Positions 46,025-58,800 of a DNA stretch of 64,000 nucleotides are shown piece by piece. The stretch covers positions 16,148,368 to 16,212,367 of the forward strand of contig QXEO01000531.1 of the NCBI GenBank assembly GCA_007115705.1, read 5' to 3'. Source of the DNA: Dactylis glomerata. Its lineage: Eukaryota > Streptophyta > Magnoliopsida > Poales > Poaceae. The notes below the pieces were generated by a model that worked only from the letters and a program-made list of their open reading frames with translations, was not told the DNA's origin and searched no databases. Position 1 is the first letter of the stretch, and every line of letters begins with the position of its first letter. The position numbers and the translations under genes were made by a program.

Positions 46025-47705
46025 TGCAAGTTTTATAACCTTCAAAAATTATGGTACTTACCGGCTTTGAGCTCTCATTGCCCCCATCATAAGCATCTTG
46101 AATGGTTAAAGTTAATGCGAGAATAATTATGATGCATATGCTTGACAAATCATAAGTTGAAGACCTCGTGCCCCGTGAATACGAGTACCCAAACCTCATG
46201 CTACTTTACTTAGAGTCCCAAGCAAGGCTCTTGTCATTGTAAGTATATGCATATCATTGAGAACCGCCAATGGGGTACCTCCGTGCCCGATGACATGGAA
46301 CAAACCCACACCAAAATGACAGGACAAGCAGACAGTGAACACCTCGACATCTCTTTTATTTGCCTTTTGTTTAGCTTTTTATTGTGAGATGCGTCGTCGA
46401 ATGTTCACCATGGGTATGCTGCTAATTTCCACCATGAATTATGCATGGCTTAGATTGGCGGCCCGGCGTTTCCCTAACACATATACAAACTCCATGATCC
46501 CCACAAGATTCCCAATTCATTTCACACCGCGGGCATCCATAAACAAAAGATCACGATATCAACTCAAATAAGAAGTGCAATGTTGAAAGCTTGCCCCATG
46601 ACAGCATGGATGGGCTAGAATCCAACTTATAACTTGCAAGCATAACAACTCAACATAAGAGACCACAATGTCAAATTTTTAAGAACAGGAAAAAGTAAAG
46701 TGTGCCTTCCGGTTTGTGAGAGCTTTACTGACCGAATTTCGCATAACACTGGTAAGAGTTTAATTTGAAGAGAAAATAAAAGCAAGTCAAATTTACTTGG
46801 AATAGCAAATTGCTAGTAGGTATGTATGGTGGACACTTTGGAAAACTTTGGCTTTTAGGAGTTGGATGCACGAGTAGAGCTCATACTCAGTACAAGGCGA
46901 GGGCTAGCAAAAGACTGGGAGCGACCAACTAAGAGAGCAATAATGGCCATAATCATGCAAAGCGACAAAGCGACATTAAAAGAAGCATAAGATGGCATCA
47001 AAAGTCAAAAACTAAATGATCATGAAGGCTATTGGCAACTTTGTAAGAGTCTAACATGTGTGAGCATGCGCCAAGTCAACCCAAATAAAGCATCAAGGAG
47101 AAAACTAAAATAATGCTTCCATACAATAAAAACAACGCATGATTTTTTCAAAGGCTCATTAAGCAATCTCAGTTATTTGAGACAAGTCATGCTACAGCAA
47201 AACCACTAAGCATACTATCAAAAAGACATCAAGCATACATGAAAAAGCCTAAGCCGCAGTCTACACAAGCTCCTTCTTGTACCACTATTTTGCACAAAGC
47301 TTTTTCTCTTTTCCAACACCATTTGAAATTTTTATAAACACCTCTTTTGATGAAAACCAATAAAGATCAGAGGCAAAAATACACCTTGATGAAAAGATAT
47401 GATAAGGTCTGAACGCAAATCAAGGCAAAAACGAAAACCAAAAGCAGTAGCAGAAAAAGAAGAACGCTCGATTTTTAATAAGAGTGAAAACTAGAGCGTT
47501 CTTTGCAAATGAAAACGAGTACATCTCCTCCAAAAGAAATTTATTGGGGTCCAACCATTTATTGCAGCAAACAAACAAACTAAACTAACTAAGAAAACTA
47601 AAACAACTGACGCTCCAAGAAAAACACATAGTGCATGAAGCAATAAAAATATAGTGTCTTGAAAGGTGACCTGATTTTTGCCGATGAAGAAGGGGTGCCT
47701 CGGGG

Positions 47706-47775
47706 GCATCCCCAAGCTTTGACGCTTGTACTTCTTGGATATTTCTTGGGGTGATGCATGGGCATCCCCAAGCTT
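47706..47775 (-). other. Two internal polypurine-tract copies in family B
   Basis: GCATCCCCAAGCTT (plus strand) occurs at 47706-47719 and 47762-47775, identical to the terminal tract at 45498-45511 and about 2.2 kb from it. The position matches the internal tract of family A, at the far side of the shared noncoding region. Confidence 0.75.
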
Positions 47776-48428
47776 GAGATTTTGTCCATTCTTCACTCAT
47801 CTCATCATTCTCCAATCCCTACACTTGAAAACTTCCTTCATATAAAACTAAACACAATTCTATTAGCAACATTAGTGTAAGCATAACATTGAATCAACCT
47901 CTTTTTGCTTCAGGTTTCAACTCAAAACCACCACATATATAGCAATACTACTGTAGCAACCTCTCAAAAAGTTCCGTGATCAAAAGAACTCAAAAGAAAG
48001 CGATAAAGTGGCAACCACAAATATTGACAGAAATCTGTCAAAACTGAACAGCTGACAAAGGTCGAATTTTTGAGGGATTTTCTGTTGCTCAAATCAAAAA
48101 GTGTTGAACTAACAAAAGTTTGGATATAACCTGGGGCATATGCACAAGAAATCGCAGGTCCAAAAGATAAACAGAGAATTTATACGAATTTTTACGGTGC
48201 AGCACCGAAAACAGTTTCAGGACAGCAACATCCCCAAATCTTTACCTCACTCAAATTAGTGGCTTCTCTTGGCACAAAAACGAAATAAACAAGATAAGGA
48301 GCGGTAATTACAGTAGTAATGACTTCCAAGACTCAAATAAAAGAAAAAGTACTGAAAAGAAAACATTGGGTTATCTCCCAAGAGTGCTTTTCTTTAACGC
48401 CTTTGAGCTAGGCGCAGAAAATTGCCAA

Positions 48429-49025
48429 TCAAGTAACATCAAGTGATGAAGCATCAAGATCAACAGCAGAGATCTTTATAACAATGAAGGAAAATGTGTT
48501 CAACTGAGTTTTTGAAAATCCTTTATGATCACGCTTTGGCATACTACTTTCATCAATAAGATTTTCAGGACAGATCCAGTCAAAATTATTTTCGAAAGCT
48601 TCACACAATCCCAAAAGCTTGCAAGGTATAGGTATTTCGGCCCCTTCATCGTTTGTACTAATAACCTTTATAGGTGATCCGAGTTTATTAAAACGTTTAA
48701 GAACTTTCCTAGCTTCAATAACAACATCCTTAAATTCTAAGCGCAAAGTTTCCAAGATAAAAGCTTTCTTTTCGGGATCCTCAATTTCATGAAGCTTAAC
48801 GAACATGTATTGCATAAAAGGATTAAGACTAGCAAACCTAGCTTCTAACATGTGAACTAAATGAGCAGAAGCAACTTCATAACTAGGAGCTAACTCAACC
48901 AAAGATTTTTCCTCAACTTCCTCATGCACACTAATGTGATTAAAGAACTCCTCAATGTTACTTTTGCCAATAATTGAACCGCTACCTACTGAGAGGTCCT
49001 CCAGAACGTACTTAGGGATCAACAT
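48429..49025 (-). CDS. Single family B protein of unknown function
   Basis: An intact 198-aa frame starts 160 bp after the PBS, the usual gag position. I do not recognise it. The sequence is acidic, predicted mainly helical (for example EARFASLNPFMQYMFVKLHE and EKKAFILETLRLEFKDVV), with no zinc knuckle, no protease motif and no membrane segment. The reading begins MLIPKYVLEDLSVGSGSI. It may be a gag-like accessory that helps packaging by a related autonomous element. That the frame is open in a copy whose LTRs differ by about 2% suggests it was functional when the element moved. Confidence 0.6.
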   Translation of the reverse strand: MLIPKYVLEDLSVGSGSIIGKSNIEEFFNHISVHEEVEEKSLVELAPSYEVASAHLVHMLEARFASLNPFMQYMFVKLHEIEDPEKKAFILETLRLEFKDVVIEARKVLKRFNKLGSPIKVISTNDEGAEIPIPCKLLGLCEAFENNFDWICPENLIDESSMPKRDHKGFSKTQLNTFSFIVIKISAVDLDASSLDVT

Positions 49026-49184
49026 GATAGACTAAAGTAAAGAAATAATAACTACCAAGGATTCTAATTTTTTTGGGTTTTTGATAAAAAGCAATGCAGG
49101 TAAAATAAAATAAAGTAAAGCAAAGCAATAACAAAGTAAAGGATGTGCGTGCGAAAAACTCCCCTCGCAGAAGTCTTCTCTTCC

Positions 49185-49202
49185 TCCCCGGCAACGGCGC
49201 CA
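49185..49202 (-). other. Primer binding site of family B
   Basis: The plus strand reads TCCCCGGCAACGGCGCCA, a perfect match to the 3' end of plant tRNA-Asp including CCA. It is separated from the LTR start at 49213 by GAAAATTAGC. Confidence 0.9.
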
Positions 49203-49212
49203 GAAAATTAGC

Positions 49213-50255
49213 TGATACTCCAAGTTGATGTTGCTGGCGCTAAGTTGATGCGAGAGGTTTTCTTCAATCTTTGGAAGCATTCTTCTTTAGTCCCCGGCAA
49301 CAGCGCCAGAAAATTAGCTGCTGCTGGTTGATGTGGGAGCAGACTGTCCTTGTGCGTGGTGGATAACCAGCCCGTTGGGAACCCCAAGAGGAAGGTATGA
49401 TGAGTATAGCAGCTAGTTTTCCCTCAGTTAAGAAACCAAGGTTTATCGATCAGGAGAGGAGAGACAAACGACTGAAGGTGATGCGGAACCTGCACACACA
49501 CAACCAAGTACTTTGTTCCCAACTTGCGATGCGGTTGTCAATCTCAACGGTTTGCTTGAAACAAAGGTTATGAGCGTATCGAGTGGAAAACAATATAATA
49601 TGCGAGTAAAGTAAACAGTACGAGTAAAGTAAATAGGTGATAGCAATATGATGTAAATAGGACCGGGATCCACAGTTCACTAGTGGTGTCTCTCCATAAG
49701 ATAAATAACACATGCTGGGTAAACAAATTACACTTGGGCAATTGATAGAATAAAGATAAACGTGATATGTCAAGAAGATCACTATGAGATTTACTCTGGG
49801 CATTACAACAAAATACATAGACCGCCATCCAACTACATCTATGACTAATAATCCACTCCCGGGGATATCAATCCGAACACCCCAGAAGTATTAAGTTGCG
49901 AACAACAGATAATTGCATTAAGCAAAGTGTGTAATGTAAACAAAGCATATGCCCTTGAGCATATGAATGTTGTTTTCTCCCTAGTAGCAACAGCACATCT
50001 ACAACCTTAGAGGTTTCTGTCACTCCCCCAGATTAAATAGAGGCATGAACCCACTATCGAGCATAAATACCCCCTCTTGGAGTCACTAGCAACTACTTGG
50101 CCAAGATAGCTACTAACAACGGAGAGCATGCAAGATCATAAACAATATAGAGATAACAAAAGATAATATTCAGTACAGCAACTTAATCATAAACACCAAT
50201 ATTCATCGGATCCCAACAAACCAAACATGTAGAATTACATAACGGTGATCTCAAT
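49213..50255 (-). repeat. 5' LTR of family B, left piece
   Basis: Begins TGATACTCCAAG next to the PBS spacer and continues to the target duplication TCAAT (50251-50255) of the nested element. A second PBS-like sequence (49291-49308, TCCCCGGCAACAGCGCCA) lies 78 bp inside. The remaining LTR follows at 60440. Confidence 0.92.
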
Positions 50256-53200
50256 TGTAACGACCTCAAATTTGATAACAAATTCGAAGTGCCCGTTATG
50301 TAATCCATCACAATCCCAGAATCAATGTTGTGATTTACATAACGTAGTTGATATCACAGTCATAGACATTAATAGTAAATAAAGGGGATTACATAGGTGG
50401 TCGTGCAGACCAAACCTTACAATACATCAATATGCAGCGGAATAACACTTTGGGTCCATATTGTCAAGCTTCAACCGCACAGGCAGAGCAGACAGTAGGA
50501 AACGAGCCTAATTCGCAAAGCCGTCAATGAGTCCTTCCTTCTTGATCTTGCTCCTTCAAGTCTGGCCAAGTTAATAGCCAGGGACACAGCCATGAGTACA
50601 TTGGATGCACTCGCAAACCATCTTATAGTTGAAAGGAGGAAACTGATATGCAAGGTTGGTATGGTGGACTAAGCACTAAGTTGATTTGCAAAAGCTAGTT
50701 TTATTTCCCAAGAATGTTCATTGGTAGAAAAGAGGTTTAGTTCTCTAAGTTCAATCTAAAGAAACTTCAAGTGTGTCAACATCATGGTCAAGTCAAGTCG
50801 ATTCAATTCATGTCATTCACCAAGTTCACCAAGTTGTTTTCATTATTGACAAAAGCAAGTAGAGTTAGCCAACTGTCCATGACCGCGGACGCGGCTATTC
50901 GAATAGTTTTACACTCTGCAGAGGTTGTACACTTTACCCACACCATCCGACTACTCATCGTGTGGGCAACTTCCCCGCATAACAACATATGCCACGACAA
51001 GTAGCCGACCATAATGTTTCACCTGCCCGCCTTAGCATAAACACTACCGCCTAGAGATGTACCCCTCAACACCGGAGTCTCCAAGAAGCTGTCCGGAAGG
51101 TGCAAGGTTCCCAGCCAATTGGTCTCCGGAATGCCACTAACCGAAATAGAGTCCTACCCCGGCAGTACATTTTCAATGAGGGCTCTTCGGCTTGTACCCC
51201 AACCACCTATGAAGAGGAGGACAAGGCGAAACTCGGCAACCGCCAAGGGTGCCCTGGAAAAGGAGTCCTTGGTCGGACCTCCATTCACATTTGTAAGGTC
51301 TACACTAAGGCGAAACAAACTACTCCACTAAGCCCTGTCCCATACCAGGATAATGTGGTCGTACTGTATGGTTGGCTCCCATGTACATCACTCGTTGTCA
51401 TTTGAGAAATATATTTCATAGTTCTTAGTCAAGATTAATTTCTTTCATAAAGCCATTATGTAGGAGCAATCTCCAATTCAAGCTTTCAAGTTCAAGTCAC
51501 CACTTCCAAGTACGGTTCCCCTTATAGATGGCCTCAATTTTATTAGCGACTAAGCAACTAGTATGAGTGATGATACCACTAAGTATGGTTGGATAAACTC
51601 AACTTGATGCTCTTGTTAAGCAAGATATCACCATTCTTCTATCATTCTACTCTAGCAATTCAATCATGCAATTTACTTAAAACAAGTAGAATGCAATATT
51701 AAACTGGGCATGGGGAGTATGAATCAAAAGATGGCTTGCCTGGCTTGGCAAAGTCAAAATAGTCTTCATCTTCATCTTGGATTGATTGATCTCCATCTCC
51801 GTTTCTTGGTTGACTTCGGGATCCATTCTCCTTACTCACGTTGACGTCTAATCGTAGGAAGGTAAATAAACAGACAATCACCAAACAATTCACAAACCAC
51901 ACATTTCAACAATAAAGGATACTAGGGTAAGGAAAGTTATCTAAGGATACTATGGAGAGTGGCTTCAACTTAATTGAGTCCATATAGATAGAATTATCAC
52001 TTTGTGGACTTAAGGGTGGATTTAATTTACTTTGAATTGTGAAATATCTCTTGCAAGTCCTTATTGACCAAAGTTCATATACTACTAGTATATGTTCAAG
52101 ATTATGGTTCATCTAAAGAGGATTCATAGGGTTTGTAGTATTTCTCTTTTATTGAAGCCATTTCTAGTTTGCAACTATTTAGTGATCAAGTTTGAATTCA
52201 CCCGTAGAGTCTATAGATCCTAGTTGAATAGGATCAAAGGTTATAGATCAATATTTAGAAACGTGGTTGATTCGAATTGGTTTCATATCATTTCCATTTA
52301 CTTTGAAATATGTGTGCAAGTTGGAGTTTCTAATTACTATCATGTAGGATTAAATTTCCAAATACTTCCTACAAGTACACATGGACTAAGATCAATACCT
52401 AAAGATAGTTATTTGGAAATGTGGTTTAACTATAAAGGTTCCATAACAATTTCGATTATAGATTTGAGTTTAATAAAATCTTATATGGCAAATGCCTATA
52501 TTAACCATATAGGTAAATAGCATTTACTTTAAAAGGTTCAAAAATGAGATCTAATGGTATAGGCAGATGGGTATCACTAATTGTGAATTTCTAAAGTTGG
52601 ATTTATATTTTTAGGAATTTTATTTGAATTGATATGAATTTTCTAAGGTGGAAAAGCTCCTGTTTTGCTATTTTTACTGCAGCTACTATGTAATTCTAAT
52701 TGTGTTGAAACCACTTTTATTGGATAGCTTATGTTCTAAGGTTTTCAGAACATTTTCATTTGCTAGATTTGGGTTGGTAGAACTCCGGGAAAATTCAATT
52801 TAAGCAAGCATCTGAATGAGTTTTTCAAAAATCGGAATTCGAATAAACCTTTTTTTTTATATCCGGGCCGGACACACAGGCTGAGCTGCGCCGGCCCACT
52901 AGGCTGCAGGCTGGCAGGTGGCAAGGCGAAAAAAAACATTTTGCTGACAAATGGGCCCGGCTTGTCAGAACTTAATCTAACCCGAACCGGTAAGTACGTG
53001 TATCTTCTTCCTCGACACGGGGCGCACGAACTCACCGACGGCGAGGAAGGGCGCGGTGGCGGGGATCGACGGAGAAGCGACGAGAGGCGATGGGGGGGGG
53101 CGCAGTTCGGCGGAGGAGCTCCTCCTCTTCCACCCTGTCCAGACGGCGGCTCGAAGGAGGCTCGGGAACACCGGGAACGGCTGCACGTCCTGGAGCTCGG

Positions 53201-54807
53201 CGTGCTCCGGCGGGCTCGAACTGGGAAGCAAACTGCTGGGAGACGATGTCTAGGAGGGAGAGGGAGGTGGTGTGCATCTTTTCAGGCCAACAGGGGGCCC
53301 TTTTATAGGCGGGAGAGGGAGCACGGGGCGAGTGGATCTGCGGCCAGGACACCGCGCGTGTCGGCTGTGGGAGGGGCAAGGTGTGGTTCTGGCATGGGCG
53401 GCGGGTTACGGTGCGCTGTGGTGATGTCGGGGACGTGGTGGCGCGGCAAGGCGACGACGGAATCGATGGGGAGCAGTGGTGCATGTGGACGTGGTCGGGG
53501 TGACTTCTCCTTCTTTCTTCCTTGTCTCACGGCCTGGGTCGGGGCTGGGGAGGCTGGGCTCGACAGAGGGAGTGTCCACGGCATGGCTACAGGGCCTGGG
53601 CGAACGTGAACAGCGATGCTCACAGTAGAACCGATTTTCTAGATTTTTGCCCACCACGTGTTCGATCAAATGCCCGCAAGAAATTTAAATTCAAATTTTT
53701 GAAAACGGCCACCGTGGGTTGTCAAGATATTGGACAAGGGTTCCAGGGATATTTTTGTTTCGAAGAAATAACAAGTTTTGCAAAAATTTATATTTCAAAC
53801 TTGGGTATTGTCACTGTTTCAGATTCAAAGTTTGGCTGATGTTTGAGTTAGGTTCTGATTTGAATTTTGGTTTGAAACTTCTTGGTAAAGTTAGTATGCA
53901 GCCTGGTCAAGCTCAACTAACTGACCACACCCTTACTTGAGTTACAGATTTCTTAATATAAGTGTCCAAAGTAGGGTAGTGGTTAACTTTTTCTAGATCA
54001 TCTTTTCTTCTCTTTTTCTTTATTTCTCTTGCTTCTGGTTCCTTTGATCTTTGTGGTTCTTCTCTAATGCTTCTATTGGTCAGGTTTGAATTAACTAAAC
54101 ATTGCTCCACAATTTAAAACCCACATGAAATCATAAAAGACTTATATTGAAATTCTATGCATACAAGCAAAAGTTTTAATCTTGGTCCAAAGGTGTTGGT
54201 TTTCTTGGAGATGAGATGGAGTTGGGAATGAGCTCTTATTTGAATTCAAACTTTGGTAGAAATTTGAATAGAGTTCCAAGTGGATTTTTGTTTCAAACTC
54301 TATTGTATTGGATTCTTTGTAACTTGTTCTTAGTTGTGGTGGAGAGATGCATGATGGTATAGTTCAAATATTCTGAGTACAAAGGGGTAAAGTAGTGTAA
54401 TCAATAATTTTATTAAGATCACTACTTCCTCACTTCCTACTTAGGTTTTTGTGTTGCAGTTTAGTTTCTTGATTCTTTTCTATTTGTTTGGGATTGCTTG
54501 ACTTAATTTCGGTTTGGTAATTGACCCAAATGGGTTTAGCATGTCACCATGCACAAAAATTTAATAGTTAGAAAACTATTTCAATTTAACAAAGATCTTT
54601 ATTTAAAAATTGGGGATCAAAGGATTTGTTTTAAAACCCTTCTCATACTCTTTTTATTTGAAGCATGGGAGCAAATGCTCAAATTCACAAGTTTTAAAAG
54701 ACAAGAAATTAATCTTGTATTTAAAATAAGGGTTTTTGTTGTCTCCAAAATTTGGTATTTTGAATAAATCCATTTATTTCTATTTTCCAAAAATTTGGGG
54801 TGTTACA
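50256..54807 (-). repeat. 3' LTR of the giant-LTR element
   Basis: 4552 bp. Holds a GC-rich island (about 52860-53620) within otherwise AT-rich sequence, and a TATA box (minus-strand CTATAAAAGGG near 53300). Long frames in the island differ between the two LTRs because of indels, so they are not considered genes. Confidence 0.95.
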
Positions 54808-54822
54808 ATCTTCCCCCCTTAA
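54808..54822 (-). other. Polypurine tract of the giant-LTR element
   Basis: On the minus strand TTAAGGGGGGAAGAT directly precedes the LTR start TGTAACACCCC. Confidence 0.8.
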
Positions 54823-55869
54823 AAAGAATCTCGTCCCGAGATTCACAAGTTAAGATTGAGACAGATTGAGAGATGAGATTAACAGATAAGAGATGTAGTG
54901 TATATTGATTCCTATCGAGGTAGAAAGATTGGGTACACTCAAAATGTGATGTGGCCAGATGGGCCAAAACACATCTTCACCAATCACATAGCAATTTCAA
55001 CAAACAATCACACTTTCAAAAACAAAATGTTTTAGGTTTAAACCATAGAATTTCATTAATAAGGGGTCTTGCATATTACATGTCTCATTCATTTTAGAAG
55101 GAGATAAACAAGACTACTAGAACACTTTTGAGAAAACAAGTTGTTGGGGTGGTTGCTACATGTTGCCGGAGGGCATATGAGCAACACATCCCAAAACAAA
55201 CCAATCCTTCAAACACACAAGGCACTAAGCACACTTAATAATCGTGAGGTAAGGGCAGCTCAATGAAATCAACTGAGCATTTCCTATAAATCCTGTGGGT
55301 CAAAAGGTTTGCTGGGTCTTCATCATTTTTGATCACTCTTTCTTTGCTCTTGAAGTCTTTGTCTCATAGGGTTGACTCTTGTTGGAAGATTTCTGGATCA
55401 GGTGAAGAGACTCTCTTTCGATGGTAGCGGTCGTAGTTGACATCCAAGGTTGAAGTCTTGAAAAATATTGAGTCCCTCATCTTTTGCTCCAAAAGTCCTT
55501 CGGTCATAGGTTGGTTTATCGTCCATAGCATATATTTGAAGTAGATGAGGAATAGACTAAAACAAATATTTGAAAAGACTTTGTAAGTAAAGAGGTAAAT
55601 AAATTCTTTGTCAAAATCTCCTGAGAGTATAAGTTGAGTGTAAGATATTTGAAGTGAATAGGATGAGGGTATAAGATTGGCTTTGGATACCAAAGAAAAT
55701 AAAATTTCTTTTGTAGAAATAAGTTTTTGTCAACATATCACTTTCTTAGCTAACGACCATGCTAGCTAAGGTCTCCTAAGGTCATGATAGTCCTGACATC
55801 AAACTGGTGATATCAGAGATATCATTTTCTAACGACCATGCTAACTAGGGTTTCCTAGAGTCAGCCTAG

Positions 55870-55881
55870 GCTCTGATACCA
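55870..55881 (-). other. PBS, initiator Met-tRNA type
   Basis: TGGTATCAGAGC on the minus strand is the usual complement of the initiator Met-tRNA 3' end, 3 bp from the LTR at 55885. Confidence 0.88.
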
Positions 55882-55884
55882 ACT

Positions 55885-58800
55885 TGTAACGACCTCAAAT
55901 TTGATAACAAATTCGAAGTGCCCGTTATGTAATCCATCACAATCCCAGAATCAATGTTGTGATTTACATAACGTAGTTGATATCACAGTCATAGACATTA
56001 ATAGTAAATAAAGGGGATTACATAGGTGGTCGTGCAGACCAAACCTTACAATACATCAATATGCAGCGGAATAACACTTTGGGTCCATATTGTCAAGCTT
56101 CAACCGCACAGGCAGAGCAGACAGTAGGAAACGAGCCTAATTCGCAAAGCTGTCAATGAGTCCTTCCTTCTTGATCTTGCTCCTTCAAGTCTGGCCAAGT
56201 TAATAGCCAGGGACACAGCCATGAGTACATTGGATGCACTCGCAAACCATCTTATAGTTGAAAGGAGGAAACTGATATGCAAGGTTAGTATGGTGGACTA
56301 AGCACTAAGTTGATTTGCAAAAGCTAGTTTTATTTCCCAAGAATGTTCATTGGTAGAAAAGAGGTTTAGTTCTCTAAGTTCAATCTAAAGAAACTTCAAG
56401 TGTGTCAACATCATGGTCAAGTCAAGTCGATTCAATTCATGTCATTCACCAAGTTCACCAAGTTGTTTTCATTATTGACAAAAGCCAAGTAGAGTTAGCC
56501 AACTGTCCATGACCGCGGACGCGGCTATTCGAATAGTTTTACACTCTGCAGAGGTTGTACACTTTACCCACACCATCCGACTACTCATCGTGTGGGCAAC
56601 TTCCCCGCATAACAACATATGCCACGACAAGTAGCCGACCATAATGTTTCACCTGCCCGCCTTAGCATAAACACTACCGCCTAGAGATGTACCCCTCAAC
56701 ACCGGAGTCTCCAAGAAGCTGTCCGGAAGGTGCAAGGTTCCCAGCCAATTGGTCTCCGGAATGCCACTAACCGAAATAGAGTCCTACCCCGGCAGTACAT
56801 TTTCAATGAGGGCTCTTCGGCTTGTACCCCAACCACCTATGAAGAGGAGGACAAGGCGAAACTCGGCAACCGCCAAGGGTGCCCTGGAAAAGGAGTCCTT
56901 GGTCGGACCTCCATTCACATTTGTAAGGTCTACACTAAGGCGAAACAAACTACTCCACTAAGCCCTGTCCCATACCAGGATAATGTGGTCGTACTGTATG
57001 GTTGGCTCCCATGTACATCACTCGTTGTCATTTGAGAAATATATTTCATAGTTCTTAGTCAAGATTAATTTCTTTCATAAAGCCATTATGTAGGAGCAAT
57101 CTCCAATTCAAGCTTTCAAGTTCAAGTCACCACTTCCAAGTACGGTTCCCCTTATAGATGGCCTCAATTTTATTAGCGACTAAGCAACTAGTATGAGTGA
57201 TGATACCACTAAGTATGGTTGGATAAACTCAACTTGATGCTCTTGTTAAGCAAGATATCACCATTCTTCTATCATTCTACTCTAGCAATTCAATCATGCA
57301 ATTTACTTAAAACAAGTAGAATGCAATATTAAACTGGGCATGGGGAGTATGAATCAAAAGATGGCTTGCCTGGCTTGGCAAAGTCAAAATAGTCTTCATC
57401 TTCATCTTGGATTGATTGATCTCCATCTCCGTTTCTTGGTTGACTTCGGGATCCATTCTCCTTACTCACGTTGACGTCTAATCGTAGGAAGGTAAATAAA
57501 CAGACAATCACCAAACAATTCACAAACCACACATTTCAACAATAAAGGATACTAGGGTAAGGAAAGTTATCTAAGGATACTATGGAGAGTGGCTTCAACT
57601 TAATTGAGTCCATATAGATAGAATTATCACTTTGTGGACTTAAGGGTGGATTTAATTTACTTTGAATTGTGAAATATCTCTTGCAAGTCCTTATTGACCA
57701 AAGTTCATATACTACTAGTATATGTTCAAGATTATGGTTCATCTAAAGAGGATTCATAGGGTTTGTAGTATTTCTCTTTTATTGAAGCCATTTCTAGTTT
57801 GCAACTATTTAGTGATCAAGTTTGAATTCACCCGTAGAGTCTATAGATCCTAGTTGAATGGGATCAAAGGTTATAGATCAATATTTAGAAACGTGGTTGA
57901 TTCGAATTGGTTTCATATCATTTCCATTTACTTTGAAATATGTGTGCAAGTTGGAGTTTCTAATTACTATCATGTAGGATTAAATTTCCAAATACTTCCT
58001 ACAAGTACACATGGACTAAGATCAATACCTAAAGATAGTTATTTGGAAATGTGGTTTAACTATAAAGGTTCCATAACAATTTCGATTATAGATTTGAGTT
58101 TAATAAAATCTTATATGGCAAATGCCTATATTAACCATATAGGTAAATAGCATTTACTTTAAAAGGTTCAAAAATGAGATCTAATGGTATAGGCAGATGG
58201 GTATCACTAATTGTGAATTTCTAAAGTTGGATTTATATTTTTAGGAATTTTATTTGAATTGATATGAATTTTCTAAGGTGGAAAAGCTCCTGTTTTGCTA
58301 TTTTTACTGCAGCTACTATGTAATTCTAATTGTGTTGAAACCACTTTTATTGGATAGCTTATGTTCTAAGGTTTTCAGAACATTTTCATTTGCTAGATTT
58401 GGGTTGGTAGAACTCCGGGAAAATTCAATTTAAGCAAGCATCTGAATGAGTTTTTCAAAAATCGGAATTCGAATAAACCTTTTTTTTTATATCCGGGCCG
58501 GACACACAGGCTGAGCTGCGCCGGCCCACTAGGCTGCAGGCTGGCAGGTGGCAAGGCGAAAAAAAACATTTTGCTGACAAATGGGCCCGGCTTGTCAGAA
58601 CTTAATCTAACCCGAACCGGTAAGTACGTGTATCTTCTTCCTCGACACGGGGCGCACGAACTCACCGACGGCGAGGAAGGGCGCGGTGGCGGGGATCGAC
58701 GGAGAAGCGACGAGAGGCGATGGGGGGGCGCAGTTCGGCGGAGGAGCTCCTCCTCTTCCACCCTGTCCAGACGGCGGCTTGAAGGAGGCTCGGGAACACC

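Larger units (their letters stand above)
54808..55884 (-). other. Noncoding internal region of the giant-LTR element
   Basis: 1077 bp between the LTRs. Beyond the tract and the PBS there is no frame longer than about 110 codons and nothing like gag, protease or reverse transcriptase. Next to the PBS a leader phrase starting TAACGACCATGCTA occurs twice, near 55752 and 55830, a diverged duplication. Confidence 0.8.
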
